28,449 nt of DNA. Origin: JAJKIP01 sp040509055. GTDB taxonomy: Bacteria; Bacteroidota; Bacteroidia; Chitinophagales; Chitinophagaceae. The position numbers and the translations under genes are program-made. The stretch's first letter is position 1. Each line of letters begins with the position of its first letter. Below the pieces are notes generated by a model. That model was not told the DNA's origin and searched no databases. It saw only the letters and a program-made list of their open reading frames with translations. Positions 1 to 7,854 of the stretch are shown here, piece after piece. Location: NCBI GenBank assembly GCA_040509055.1, contig JBEVLT010000206.1, forward strand, positions 1 through 28,449. Direction: 5' to 3'.

Positions 1-1637
1 AGAACCTCGATATCAAAACCAATGCGGCATTCCGCCAGACCATCCTGAAGCTCCAGTCGTCCAAGCTAAAGCTGGAAAAGATCAGTGTGCTGGATACCGC
101 CAGCACCTCCGACATCGTGGTATCGGCAAGGAGAAGCCCGGCCCGGCGTGATAAATGGACCATTCAGCGAAAAGAGCCGCCCATTACGCTGATGAACCTG
201 ATCCAGGAAAAAATGAGGGATTCCCTGGGAACAGGCGATAGCGGCAGTATCCGCATCTTTTCCATGGGTACCCAGACCCCGTTTCCCCCGGCCTACCTGG
301 ACAGCCTGAAACAAATGGCCGGCCGGCTGGGCGCCCGGTCCGTTAATATTACGACTTCCGTCTCTACACATATGGACTCGCTGGACCCGAACCTGATCCG
401 TGATGTGAAAGTGATGAAAGCGCAGCGTCCTTCAGATCCGGATGTGGTGGTGGTCGGCTATGGTAAAAGGCCGGCTGGTATAAAGATGGATAGTATCAGG
501 CTGCATGCCGGCAATCGTGTGCCTGACAAACCACAGGCTCAGCCCGACATCGAAAAGATCACCCTGGTCAAAGAGCAGGCTGCGGAGCCCCGGAAAAATG
601 CCGTTTTCCGGCTTTTGTACAACGTGGACTCGCTGTACATGAAGGATACCGTGACGGTCAACGAAGTTTCCACGGCCTTTGCCAGCCGGCTGAAGGAAGA
701 CCGGATCGGGGTAGGGTTTGCCGTGACCCGGCTGGACAGCACACAGGCCAATGCGCCCAATGCGGTGACGATCGGTTTCACGCAACCGGCCACCTTCGGG
801 TTTTCGCTGGAAAACACACTCAGCTATATGTTCGGCAAGCTGAAGCTGCCGGTCCTCTTCTCGCTGCTGCTGGTAGGGCTTACCATTGCTTCGTTTGTAT
901 TGCTGTACCGCAACATGCTCCGGCAAAAACGGCTGGCCGACCTGAAAAACGAATTCATCAGCAACATTACCCATGAGCTGAAAACGCCGATCGCTACAGT
1001 AGGCGTGGCCATCGAAGCGCTGAAAAACTTCAATGCCATGCACGACCCGGCCCGGACAAGGGAGTACCTGGATATATCGCAAAACGAGCTGCAGCGGCTG
1101 AACCTGCTGGTAGACAAAGTGCTGAAGCTGTCCGTATTCGAGAAAAAAGCGATCGAGCTGAAAAAAGAAATGTTCGATTTCCGCCAGCTGACCGAAGAGA
1201 TCATGAACAGCATGCGGCTGCAGTTTGAAAAATACCGGGCGCAGGTGAGCCTGCATACCGAAGGCGGGCAATTTGCTATCGAAGCCGATAAGCTGCATAT
1301 CACCAGCGTGGTGTACAACCTGCTGGACAATGCCCTGAAGTACAGTCCCGAAAATCCTGTCATCGACGTATGGCTACGCTCGCATCCACAACACCTGGAG
1401 CTGAGCGTGCAGGATAAAGGGCTGGGCATTCCGGCTGAGTACCGGCAAAAAGTGTTTGACAAATTCTTCCGCGTGCCGACCGGCGACCGGCACAATATCA
1501 AAGGCTACGGGCTGGGGCTGAGCTATGTGGCGGCCGTGGTCCGGCATCACAAGGGTACCATCGCCGTGGAAAGCGAATCCGGGAAAGGCAGTACATTTAC
1601 CATTACGCTTCCGTTTGCAGAAGCACAAGCCGGGTAG
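1..1637 (+). CDS. Sensor histidine kinase, 5'-truncated by window edge
   Basis: The reading frame is open from the first full codon (position 3), so the gene begins outside the window and the internal GTG at 87 is not its start. Roughly the first 280 codons form a probable periplasmic sensor region with no domain I recognise. A transmembrane helix lies at about 846-906. The kinase core follows: a HisKA H-box with the phospho-acceptor histidine codon at 972-974 (NITHELKTP), an N-box (LLDNALKYS) near 1320, a G1 box (DKGLGIP) near 1414 and a G2 box (GYGLGLSY) near 1503. It should autophosphorylate and pass phosphate to the OmpR-type regulator encoded 30 bp downstream. The catalytic motifs all look intact. 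The signal sensed cannot be told from the sequence; a first membrane helix is expected upstream of the window. Confidence 0.93.
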   Translation, partial: NLDIKTNAAFRQTILKLQSSKLKLEKISVLDTASTSDIVVSARRSPARRDKWTIQRKEPPITLMNLIQEKMRDSLGTGDSGSIRIFSMGTQTPFPPAYLDSLKQMAGRLGARSVNITTSVSTHMDSLDPNLIRDVKVMKAQRPSDPDVVVVGYGKRPAGIKMDSIRLHAGNRVPDKPQAQPDIEKITLVKEQAAEPRKNAVFRLLYNVDSLYMKDTVTVNEVSTAFASRLKEDRIGVGFAVTRLDSTQANAPNAVTIGFTQPATFGFSLENTLSYMFGKLKLPVLFSLLLVGLTIASFVLLYRNMLRQKRLADLKNEFISNITHELKTPIATVGVAIEALKNFNAMHDPARTREYLDISQNELQRLNLLVDKVLKLSVFEKKAIELKKEMFDFRQLTEEIMNSMRLQFEKYRAQVSLHTEGGQFAIEADKLHITSVVYNLLDNALKYSPENPVIDVWLRSHPQHLELSVQDKGLGIPAEYRQKVFDKFFRVPTGDRHNIKGYGLGLSYVAAVVRHHKGTIAVESESGKGSTFTITLPFAEAQAG

Positions 1638-1667
1638 CGGTTGACCGCCCCATAAAAAACTTACCAC

Positions 1668-2354
1668 GTGAGCATCAAAATCCTGTACGTAGAAGACGAA
1701 GTATTTCTCGGGAAGATCGTACGTGAAAGCCTGGAAAGCCGCGGCTTCGAGGTGTTCATGGAAAGCGATGGCGGCAAGGCGACGGAGCTGTTTAAAAAAT
1801 CGGCGCCCGATATCTGTGTGCTCGACATCATGCTGCCCAACAAAGATGGGTTTACCATAGCCGACGAGATCAGGGAGCTGAACGAGGAGGTGCCGATCAT
1901 TTTCCTGAGTGCCAAAACACAAACCGAGGATGTGGTAAAGGGGTTTACACTGGGCGCCAATGATTATATCCGTAAACCGTTCAGCATGGAAGAGCTGATC
2001 GTACGCATACAAAGCCTGCTGCGCAGCAAAGCCGAGGGCGGAACGAAGATCCAGGGCGATAGCGTGGACATCGGCAAATACCACTTCCAGCTGAACAGGC
2101 AGGTGCTGCACAACGGCAGCGAAGAGCGGAAACTATCATACCGCGAAAGCGAGCTGCTGAAGCTGTTGTACGAGAACCGCGACAAGATCATCGACCGCAG
2201 GGATATCCTCAACCTGTTATGGGGCAACGATTCTTTTTTCAACTCCCGCAACCTGGATGTATACATTACCAAGCTGCGCAGCTACCTGAAAGAAGACCCG
2301 GCGCTGGAGATCATTACGATCAAGGGAATTGGGTATCGGTTTGTGGCGGGGTGA
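1668..2354 (+). CDS. OmpR/PhoB-family response regulator
   Basis: A 228-residue DNA-binding response regulator starting at a GTG, 30 bp after the histidine kinase, so the two are probably cotranscribed. The receiver domain spans residues 1-120, with the acidic pocket E9/D10, phospho-acceptor D53 (VLDIMLP), S81 and K103 in a KPF motif. After a short linker, residues 130-228 form a winged-helix trans_reg_C domain (YRESELLKLLYENRD, DVYITKLRSYL, GIGYRF). The length is normal for the family. It is expected to be the output partner of the kinase; target genes are unknown. RprY-type regulators of Bacteroides have the same architecture, but I do not assign that name. Confidence 0.95.
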   Translation: MSIKILYVEDEVFLGKIVRESLESRGFEVFMESDGGKATELFKKSAPDICVLDIMLPNKDGFTIADEIRELNEEVPIIFLSAKTQTEDVVKGFTLGANDYIRKPFSMEELIVRIQSLLRSKAEGGTKIQGDSVDIGKYHFQLNRQVLHNGSEERKLSYRESELLKLLYENRDKIIDRRDILNLLWGNDSFFNSRNLDVYITKLRSYLKEDPALEIITIKGIGYRFVAG

Positions 2355-2815
2355 TCCGGGTGACCGGGAGGTAACCGATCCCGATTGTCAGGGGGAAAAT
2401 GATGCCTTGCGCTATGAAGCCGCGCAGATTTACCCGCTGGCAGAATACCGAGAAAAGGCGCTGGTTGCGTAGCCACAGCCCCTTAGAGAAAAGAGCCCTG
2501 GGGCATACACGTGTTTCTCTTTCTTCTCTCGCAAACTTTTCTATTATCATCGTCTGGATGCAGATATACGTATCGGATTCGGAAGGAGTGTGGCTGCATG
2601 TGGAGGGTTTTCTCTGTGCGATATTTTCTTCGCAGTTTCATACAGTTGTCAGGGGCATAGGGTTTCGCACAGAGGCGCAGAGAAAAGGAAGGCTTTTGCA
2701 AGCCGCGCATGTTCCTTTTGCCTGCCTGATCTAAAGCGTTAGCGCGAAATCTTCCGCCGGCTTTTATCAGCCATCACAGGAGAAAGCATGCTGCCTCTTT
2801 GCCTATCTTTACCTC
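2355..2815. other. Gene-free stretch between response regulator and nagA
   Basis: About 460 bp without a convincing gene. A 111-codon open frame (2399-2734, plus) has an atypical composition rich in Arg, Ser and Phe and no recognisable domain. The stretch holds purine-rich pieces of the type cgcagagaaaa and their complements, including an exact 10-bp inverted repeat at 2612-2621 and 2665-2674. Near its right end TATCTTTA (2804-2811) resembles a Bacteroidota -7 box, but it lies only 4 nt before the nagA GTG and no clear TTTG box precedes it at 19-21 nt. Confidence 0.6.
2612..2674. repeat. Intergenic inverted repeat
   Basis: CTCTGTGCGA at 2612-2621 is the exact reverse complement of TCGCACAGAG at 2665-2674, with a 43-nt spacer. 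Flanking purine-rich sequence (gcgcagagaaaagg) resembles dispersed intergenic repeat-like pieces. It could form a weak hairpin after the response regulator gene or be a remnant of a small repeat family. There is no U-run, so it is not a standard terminator. Confidence 0.4.
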
Positions 2816-3913
2816 GTGTCCGCTCTCACTTTCTATACCGCTCCCCGCATCTTTACCGGCGAAAGCTGGCTGGAGGATCATGCCCTGGTGATCCGGGCCG
2901 GAGTGATCGAAGAAATACTGCCGGTAGCGCAGCTGCCGGCCGCTGCAGGGCCGAAACATATTACCGGGTTTATTGCACCGGCGTTTATCGACCTGCAGAT
3001 ATACGGCGCCCATGGAAAATTGCTGGCCGTATACCCGGAAGCGGATGCGCTGGCAAAGCTGGTGGAGTATTGCCGCCAAGGTGGGGCTGCCTGGTGCCAG
3101 CCTACGGTGGCTACCAATACCAACCAGGTGATGTACCGGTGCATCGATGCCGTCAGGGAATATTGGGCAAGCGGCAGACAGGGCGTGCTGGGATTGCACC
3201 TGGAAGGACCGTGGATCAACCCGGTAAAAAGAGGCGCGCATATCGAATCGCTGATCCATGTACCCGCAGAGAAAGAAGTAGCCGAACTGCTGGAGTACGG
3301 CCGTGGCGTGATCACCATGATCACTCTGGCGCCGGAGCAATGCAGCGATGCCGTGATCGACCTGATCCTGTCACACCACATCATTATCTCGGCCGGCCAT
3401 AGCAATGCTACTTATAAAGAAGCGACGCAGGCATTTGAGAAAGGCATCACCGCCGTCACCCACCTGTACAACGCCATGAGCCCGCTGCAGCACCGCGGAC
3501 CGGGACTGACCGGCGCGGCCATGAGCCACGATAAGGTGAGGGCCAGCATCATCCCCGACGGTCATCACGTAGACTATGTGGCGGTGAAACTGGCCAGGCA
3601 AGTGATGCAGGAACGGCTGTTTGCCATCACCGATGCGGTGACGGAAACAACGGAAGGTTATTACCAGCATTACCTGGCCGGTGATAAATACGAAGCGGCC
3701 GGCATCCTGAGCGGCTCCGCGCTGACCATGCAAAAGGCATTGTACAACCTGGTGCATCATGCCGGCGTGGAACCGGCCGAAGCGGTGCGCATGTGTAGCC
3801 TGTACCCGGCTCAGGTGATGCGGATGGATGACCGGCTGGGCAAAATTGCGCCCGGCTACCGCGCTGAAATGGTTGGGATCGATGATGGGTTAACTACCGC
3901 TACTCTTTTATAA
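2816..3913 (+). CDS. nagA: N-acetylglucosamine-6-phosphate deacetylase
   Basis: A 365-residue amidohydrolase-superfamily enzyme that hydrolyses GlcNAc-6-phosphate to glucosamine-6-phosphate and acetate, in the cytoplasm, in amino-sugar and peptidoglycan recycling. Family signatures appear in order: the N-terminal RIFTG region, the metal-ligand Glu in LHLEGPW, His in SAGHSNA, His in THLYNAMS followed by HRGPG, a substrate loop with IPDGHH, the catalytic Asp in ITDAV, and a C-terminal LGKIAPGYRAE strand. The GTG start is favoured because MSALTFYTAPRIFTG matches the usual N-terminus. The gene stands alone and ends 10 bp from the convergent O-methyltransferase gene. Length is slightly below that of E. 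coli NagA; no active-site residue appears lost. Confidence 0.93.
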   Translation: MSALTFYTAPRIFTGESWLEDHALVIRAGVIEEILPVAQLPAAAGPKHITGFIAPAFIDLQIYGAHGKLLAVYPEADALAKLVEYCRQGGAAWCQPTVATNTNQVMYRCIDAVREYWASGRQGVLGLHLEGPWINPVKRGAHIESLIHVPAEKEVAELLEYGRGVITMITLAPEQCSDAVIDLILSHHIIISAGHSNATYKEATQAFEKGITAVTHLYNAMSPLQHRGPGLTGAAMSHDKVRASIIPDGHHVDYVAVKLARQVMQERLFAITDAVTETTEGYYQHYLAGDKYEAAGILSGSALTMQKALYNLVHHAGVEPAEAVRMCSLYPAQVMRMDDRLGKIAPGYRAEMVGIDDGLTTATLL

Positions 3914-3923
3914 ACACAGGCTG

Positions 3924-4589
3924 CTATTTCACGATGGCAAGGGCCATCCCGTCATGTTCCTTGGCGCCCACCGTTTGTATGATCGTGGCGGTAACGGCAG
4001 GGTGGGCTGCCAGCGCCTCGTTGAATCGTTTTACGCCGGTTACCCTTTCATCCCCATTGTCATTGTCCAGCACTTTGCCTTCACGGATCACGTTGTCGGC
4101 AATAATAAGCGTACCGGGACGCGAAAGCTTCAATGCCCATTCGAAGTACTCGGCATAAGGCGGTTTATCGGCATCGATAAAGATCATGTCGAACGGGCCG
4201 GCGCCTTCGGCCTGCAGCAGCGGCAGTGTGTCCAGTGCTTTGCCGACACGGATATCCACGATGGCCCCTAACCCGGCGTGATCGATATTCTGCTGTGCTA
4301 CCCCGGCATGTTTGGGATCAAACTCGAGGGTGATCAGCTTACCGGTTGGCGGCAGCGCTCTTGCCATCCAGATGGTGCTGTAGCCGGCCAGCGTGCCGAT
4401 CTCCAGTATCTGCCGGGCCTGGCAGAGGCGGGCCAGCAGCTGCAGGAACTTGCCCTGGTTGGAAGAAATGCTGATGGGCGGGATGCCGGCATCGATGATT
4501 GATTGTTCGGTAGCAGCCAGCACCTCGTCCTGGTCATGAAAAAGATCGCTGATATACAGGTCTACGTTTTCAAAAAGCTGCTGGTTCAT
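3924..4589 (-). CDS. O-methyltransferase family 3 (SAM-dependent)
   Basis: A 221-residue class I methyltransferase of the Methyltransf_3 (catechol/caffeoyl-CoA O-methyltransferase) family. Key motifs are the SAM-binding loop ILEIGTLAGYSTIWMA, the acidic residue ending the second strand (LITLEFDPKHA), and the metal-binding segment FIDADKPPYAEYFEWALKLS followed by IADNV. The frame remains open upstream to 4871, but the ATG at 4587-4589 is chosen because MNQQLFENVDLYISDLF is the normal N-terminus and it overlaps the stop of the preceding gene by ATGA. It is last in a minus-strand operon. The acceptor is not predictable; it may be a small catechol or phenolic compound. Confidence 0.9.
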   Translation of the reverse strand: MNQQLFENVDLYISDLFHDQDEVLAATEQSIIDAGIPPISISSNQGKFLQLLARLCQARQILEIGTLAGYSTIWMARALPPTGKLITLEFDPKHAGVAQQNIDHAGLGAIVDIRVGKALDTLPLLQAEGAGPFDMIFIDADKPPYAEYFEWALKLSRPGTLIIADNVIREGKVLDNDNGDERVTGVKRFNEALAAHPAVTATIIQTVGAKEHDGMALAIVK

Positions 4590-4933
4590 AGCCCGATTTG
4601 TTTTTTTATTTTGACCGGCAACCCGGCGGCGATCAGTTGATAAGACTGTTGGATATAATAGTTCCACTCTTTGCTGCCCAGCCGGTTGATATCGTCTACC
4701 TGCACCCATTGGTGCCGCGCCAGGTATGGAGCCGGGATAAAGCCCTCCCAGGCGGTAAGCTCGCCAAAATCTTTTTCCGTCACTTTGAATGAGGCCGAGT
4801 GCGGCAGCCTGTCGGGTGCCGTAACCAGGAACATTTTGCCACCGATCGTAAAACATAAATGGTCTTCCCATTTTATGTCCTCCGTTACGCCTTTCAGGCG
4901 GCTGCAGATGGTTTGCAATTCATCGATGCTCAT
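4586..4933 (-). CDS. MmcQ/YjbR family protein
   Basis: A 115-residue protein with the MmcQ/YjbR (CyaY-like fold) pattern: the N-terminal LQTICSRLKGVTEDIKW helix, then EDHLCFTIGGKMF, the ASFKV strand, and the C-terminal PAPYLARHQWVQVDD and LIAAGLP elements. The family has been suggested to bind DNA but its function is poorly defined. Both ends overlap neighbours by 4 bp (4930-4933 with the methyltransferase upstream, 4586-4589 with the O-methyltransferase downstream), which indicates translational coupling. Confidence 0.88.
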   Translation of the reverse strand: MSIDELQTICSRLKGVTEDIKWEDHLCFTIGGKMFLVTAPDRLPHSASFKVTEKDFGELTAWEGFIPAPYLARHQWVQVDDINRLGSKEWNYYIQQSYQLIAAGLPVKIKKQIGL

Positions 4934-5577
4934 AAGCGTGGGTTGATGCCGCCCGGCTTTTGAAAAAGTATTGCCAGTATCCTTGGCAGGGTAGTCCTGT
5001 CGCCGTCATCAAAGTGCTCGGTCAGGCCCACCGGCTGTAAACCGTGTTTTTTAGCGGCCTGTATGAAATCGGACACATGGTGGTTGAAACACTCCACCAC
5101 CTGCTGCCCGGCTTCGGTATCGAACCGGGCCTTGCTGCCCGTGTATTGCTTGAAAGGGTGCAGTTCGCCGATATACACATGACCGCCGGGGTGCAGGGCT
5201 GCCGCCGCTTCGGCAAAAACAGGGTCCAGGTTTTCGATATGCTCCAGCACCAGGCTGAAGCTGACCAGGTCGTATCGGTCGTTGCGAAAAGCCCAGGGCT
5301 GCTTGATATCGGCTTGCCTGAAGGTGACATGGCCCGCATCGGTCTTTGTCCTGGCCAGCGACAACATCTCTTCCGAAAAATCTACGGCCGTTACCCTGCC
5401 GGCCTGCTGCATCAGCCACGCCGTGTTCTTGCCGGTGCCGCAGCCGATCTCCAGGCAGCTATCGAAGGAAATAGCCGATAAAACAGCGCGCAGCACCTGC
5501 GCTTCCAGGTCCCTTGTTTTATTGAGGTTGGTATCGTACTGCGATGCCCATTGGTTGTATGCCTGTTGTACGCTCAT
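4930..5577 (-). CDS. Class I SAM-dependent methyltransferase
   Basis: A 215-residue Methyltransf_11/25-type enzyme. Motif I is CLEIGCGTGKNT (SAM-binding glycines), followed by the acidic VTAVDFSEEML, the motif II region FRQADIKQPW and YDLVSFSLVLEHIENL, and the post-motif strand LHPGGHVYIGELHPF. The N-terminus AYNQWASQYDTNLNKTR is typical of small-molecule or quinone-type methyltransferases. It follows the GNAT gene by 5 bp and overlaps the MmcQ gene by 4 bp. The substrate is unknown. Confidence 0.88.
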   Translation of the reverse strand: MSVQQAYNQWASQYDTNLNKTRDLEAQVLRAVLSAISFDSCLEIGCGTGKNTAWLMQQAGRVTAVDFSEEMLSLARTKTDAGHVTFRQADIKQPWAFRNDRYDLVSFSLVLEHIENLDPVFAEAAAALHPGGHVYIGELHPFKQYTGSKARFDTEAGQQVVECFNHHVSDFIQAAKKHGLQPVGLTEHFDDGDRTTLPRILAILFQKPGGINPRL

Positions 5578-5582
5578 GTGGA

Positions 5583-6134
5583 TCAGGATGTTTGTTTTTT
5601 ATACTCATCAAGGCTCAGCTCCCAATGATTCACCGGTTGCTCAAAATTGATGAACCCCGGTGTGGTGGTGTATTGTTTGACAAAAGTAAATCCTGCTTTT
5701 TCAAGCACCTTGTTCGGGGCAGGGTTCAGGGCATAGGGTTCGCAGCACAATTTTTTCAGCTGCAGGTTTTCGAAAAAATAAGGCAGCGTCATCTTCACCA
5801 GGGCCGGCCCGCAGCCCTGGCGCCGGGCATCGGTGTGCCACAGGTGCAGGTGCATGTAGGCTTCTTCGCCCCAGGTAATGCGGTTCACGTTTGAATGACC
5901 GGAGGGAATGCCGCCGATCAGCCAGATGATGCAATACGATTGCTTGTCGCGGTAGGATTGCTCCAGTTGCGCGCCCAGCATGCTCAACCATTGCTCACGA
6001 CCGGGTACTTTGGCCGGGTCGGCGCCCATGCCCCGGAGAAAAGCAGCATCGGCAGCTAACCAGTAGCTGGTGATCAGCTCCACGTCGCCGGCCTGTATTT
6101 CACGTACGGCCAGTTTACCGGTGTTCCTGTCCAT
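5583..6134 (-). CDS. GNAT family N-acetyltransferase
   Basis: A 183-residue GCN5-related acetyltransferase (Acetyltransf_3-like). The beta-strand region IIWLIGGIPSGHSNVNRI is followed by the acetyl-CoA pyrophosphate loop DARRQGCGPALVK (R-x-x-G-x-G), and the C-terminal part holds ALNPAPNKVLEKAGFTFVKQY, a typical motif B. The start is the ATG at 6134. It lies 21 bp downstream of the DUF3817 gene and 5 bp upstream of the methyltransferase gene, so it belongs to the same operon. The acceptor, small molecule or protein N-terminus, cannot be inferred. Confidence 0.87.
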   Translation of the reverse strand: MDRNTGKLAVREIQAGDVELITSYWLAADAAFLRGMGADPAKVPGREQWLSMLGAQLEQSYRDKQSYCIIWLIGGIPSGHSNVNRITWGEEAYMHLHLWHTDARRQGCGPALVKMTLPYFFENLQLKKLCCEPYALNPAPNKVLEKAGFTFVKQYTTTPGFINFEQPVNHWELSLDEYKKQTS

Positions 6135-6155
6135 AGCAGAAGTTGTAACGTTTTT

Positions 6156-6461
6156 TCAGCGTGCCGCCGCCTCTTCGCGCTTCCACTGTTTATCCAGCAC
6201 GATGGTGCCAAACGGAAGAATGGAAGCTACGAAAGCTTTGGCCACCCAGCCAAAAGTCTTGTTGTATTCTTTTTTCACCTCCCACATCATAAACAGGAAG
6301 CCGATGAACAGTACGCCGTGCAGCCCTCCCGCGATGGTAACGGCCAGCGGGAAACCGGCCCAATACTTCAGGGGCATGGCGATGAGTAAAAGCACGAGAA
6401 AGGAAACGCCTTCGGCTACGGCGATCGTCCTGAACCAGTGGAATGTTTTTGATGGGGTCAT
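6156..6461 (-). CDS. DUF3817 integral membrane protein
   Basis: A 101-residue membrane protein with about three hydrophobic helices: VAEGVSFLVLLLIAMPLKY, VTIAGGLHGVLFIGFLFMMW and VAKAFVASILPFGTIVLD. The AEGVSFL..PLKY and HG..F.. signatures match the DUF3817 family, which has no established function and is common in Bacteroidota and Actinobacteria. It is the first gene of the five-gene minus-strand operon, with a good -7 box about 30 nt upstream. The cytoplasmic tail ends with charged residues (KQWKREEAAAR). Confidence 0.86.
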   Translation of the reverse strand: MTPSKTFHWFRTIAVAEGVSFLVLLLIAMPLKYWAGFPLAVTIAGGLHGVLFIGFLFMMWEVKKEYNKTFGWVAKAFVASILPFGTIVLDKQWKREEAAAR

Positions 6462-6489
6462 GGCTTATGCGGGGGTTAAGAAATGCACG

Positions 6490-6497
6490 CAAAAATA
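6490..6497 (-). promoter_or_regulatory. Putative -7 box for the DUF3817 operon
   Basis: Read on the minus strand this is TATTTTTG, a match to the Bacteroidota -7 consensus TAnnTTTG, ending 28 nt before the DUF3817 ATG. No clear TTTG -33 element is present at 19-21 nt spacing, so the call rests on the -7 box and its position at the head of the operon. Confidence 0.42.
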
Positions 6498-6552
6498 AAC
6501 AGCTGTGCGGTAACGAACAGTCAGTTCTCGGTAAATACGCATTAAAAACCGG

Positions 6553-7677
6553 TCAATAGTTGATCACCTGTTCCTCGATCGTTTCCGGGATCTCCCTCCA
6601 TTCGTACTGCTGGTTGCGCAGCTGCGGCTGGAAGCCTGCTTCGCGGATGGCATCCTGTATGGTGCGGTAGGTAAACCGGTGCGGGGCGCCGGCGGCGCTG
6701 ACCACGTTCTCTTCGATCATGATGGAGCCAAAGTCGTTGGCGCCGGCCTGCAGGCAGAGCTGCGCCGTAGCCTTGCCCACCGTAAGCCAGGAGGCCTGGA
6801 TATTCTTTACATTGGGCAGCATGATACGGCTGAGCGCGATCATACGGATGTACTCTTCCGGCGTGGTCAGGTTATGCACCCCGCGTATCCTTGTCAGCAG
6901 GGTGTCCACATCCTGGAAGGTCCAGGGAATAAAGGCGAGAAAGCCTTTGGCGGTCTCTGGCTTGCGGCTCTGCACCTCGCGTATTTTTACCAGGTGGTCG
7001 AAGCGCTCTTCGATGGTCTCTACATGGCCAAACATCATGGTGGCGGAGGTGGTGATATGCAGCTTGTGCGCTTCGTGCATGATATCCAGCCATTCCTGCG
7101 CACCGCACTTGCCCTTGCTGATCAGGCGGCGCACCCGGTCCACCAGTATCTCGGCCCCGGCCCCGGGCAGCGAGTCCAGCCCGGCTTCCTTCAGCGCAGC
7201 CAGCACTTCGCGGTGCGTCGATTTTTCCAGCTTGGTAATATGGGCTATTTCGGGCGGGCCCAGCGCATGCAGGCGGATGTTGGGAAACTCCTGTTTGATC
7301 TGCCGGAACGTATCCACATAAAACTGCAGGCCCAGGCCGGGGTGGTGGCCACCCTGCAGCAGCAGCTGATCGCCGCCGTATTTGATCGTTTCTTCGATCT
7401 TTTTGCGGTATACCGGCATTTCGGTGATGTAAGCCTCCGGGTGACCGGGTATGCGGTAGAAGTTGCAGAACTTGCAGTTGGCAATGCACACATTGGTCGT
7501 GTTCACGTTCCGGTCTATCTGCCAGGTCACTTTGCCGTGGGGCACCTGCTTGCGGCGCAGCTCATCGGCCACAAACATCAGGTCGGCCAGCGGCGCCTGG
7601 TGATAGAGGTACATGCCCTCTTCAATGGTTAAAAATTCAAATTGAACGGCTTTCTGGTAGAGATGCTGTAGATCCAT
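6553..7677 (-). CDS. mqnC: Cyclic dehypoxanthinyl futalosine synthase
   Basis: A 374-residue radical SAM enzyme of the futalosine pathway for menaquinone; MqnC cyclises dehypoxanthine futalosine. The [4Fe-4S] cluster motif CxxxCxxC is at C64, C68 and C71 (NVCIANCKFCNFY), preceded by DRNVNTTN. Other family blocks are QLLLQGGHHPGLGL, the SLPGAGAEIL and MMFGHVET segments, and the C-terminal GANDFGSIMIEENVVSAAGA. MqnE is a close relative, but the length and the sequence around GAGAEILVDRVR favour MqnC. The gene stands alone in the window, so other mqn genes must lie elsewhere. It implies menaquinone-based respiration through the futalosine route. Confidence 0.9.
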   Translation of the reverse strand: MDLQHLYQKAVQFEFLTIEEGMYLYHQAPLADLMFVADELRRKQVPHGKVTWQIDRNVNTTNVCIANCKFCNFYRIPGHPEAYITEMPVYRKKIEETIKYGGDQLLLQGGHHPGLGLQFYVDTFRQIKQEFPNIRLHALGPPEIAHITKLEKSTHREVLAALKEAGLDSLPGAGAEILVDRVRRLISKGKCGAQEWLDIMHEAHKLHITTSATMMFGHVETIEERFDHLVKIREVQSRKPETAKGFLAFIPWTFQDVDTLLTRIRGVHNLTTPEEYIRMIALSRIMLPNVKNIQASWLTVGKATAQLCLQAGANDFGSIMIEENVVSAAGAPHRFTYRTIQDAIREAGFQPQLRNQQYEWREIPETIEEQVINY

Positions 7678-7715
7678 GGTTAATTCTGTTCACACACGTG
7701 GCATGCGGTCAGGTG

Positions 7716-7723
7716 CAAAAATA
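7716..7723 (-). promoter_or_regulatory. Putative -7 box for mqnC
   Basis: TATTTTTG on the minus strand matches TAnnTTTG and lies 38 nt upstream of the mqnC ATG, the same octamer as upstream of the DUF3817 operon. The -33 element is not convincing. Confidence 0.4.
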
Positions 7724-7755
7724 CGATGCAATAACAAGAAAATGGGGTGAACGGT

Positions 7756-7786
7756 TTTGCCGGGGGCCTGCAATCAGGTAAATTTA
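7756..7786 (+). promoter_or_regulatory. Bacteroidota-type promoter for the PDZ protease gene
   Basis: TTTG at 7756-7759, a 19-nt spacer, then TAAATTTA at 7779-7786, which is one base off TAnnTTTG. Transcription would begin near 7793, about 60 nt before the ATG at 7855. This rules against the longer open frame that begins at 7747, upstream of the promoter. Confidence 0.5.
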
Positions 7787-7854
7787 ACCTGTTGAGGTTC
7801 CGGCCTGCCAGGAACATCCCGCCGGGCCGGACGCTTACCTCCAAACGAGGGCAT

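Noticed and set aside
432..1298. Long open frame (288 codons) on the minus strand inside the histidine kinase gene
   Set aside because: It mirrors the kinase coding frame and its protein has no domain character (His/Gln/Phe-rich); it is a shadow produced by codon bias, as are several other long antisense frames.
2399..2734. 111-codon frame in the spacer before nagA
   Set aside because: Unusual composition, no recognisable domain, and part of it is made of purine-rich repeat pieces; not supported as a gene.
4590..4871. N-terminal extension of the O-methyltransferase
   Set aside because: The extension runs antiparallel to nothing but overlaps the MmcQ gene fully on the same strand and has no family match; the ATG at 4589 overlaps the preceding stop as ATGA.
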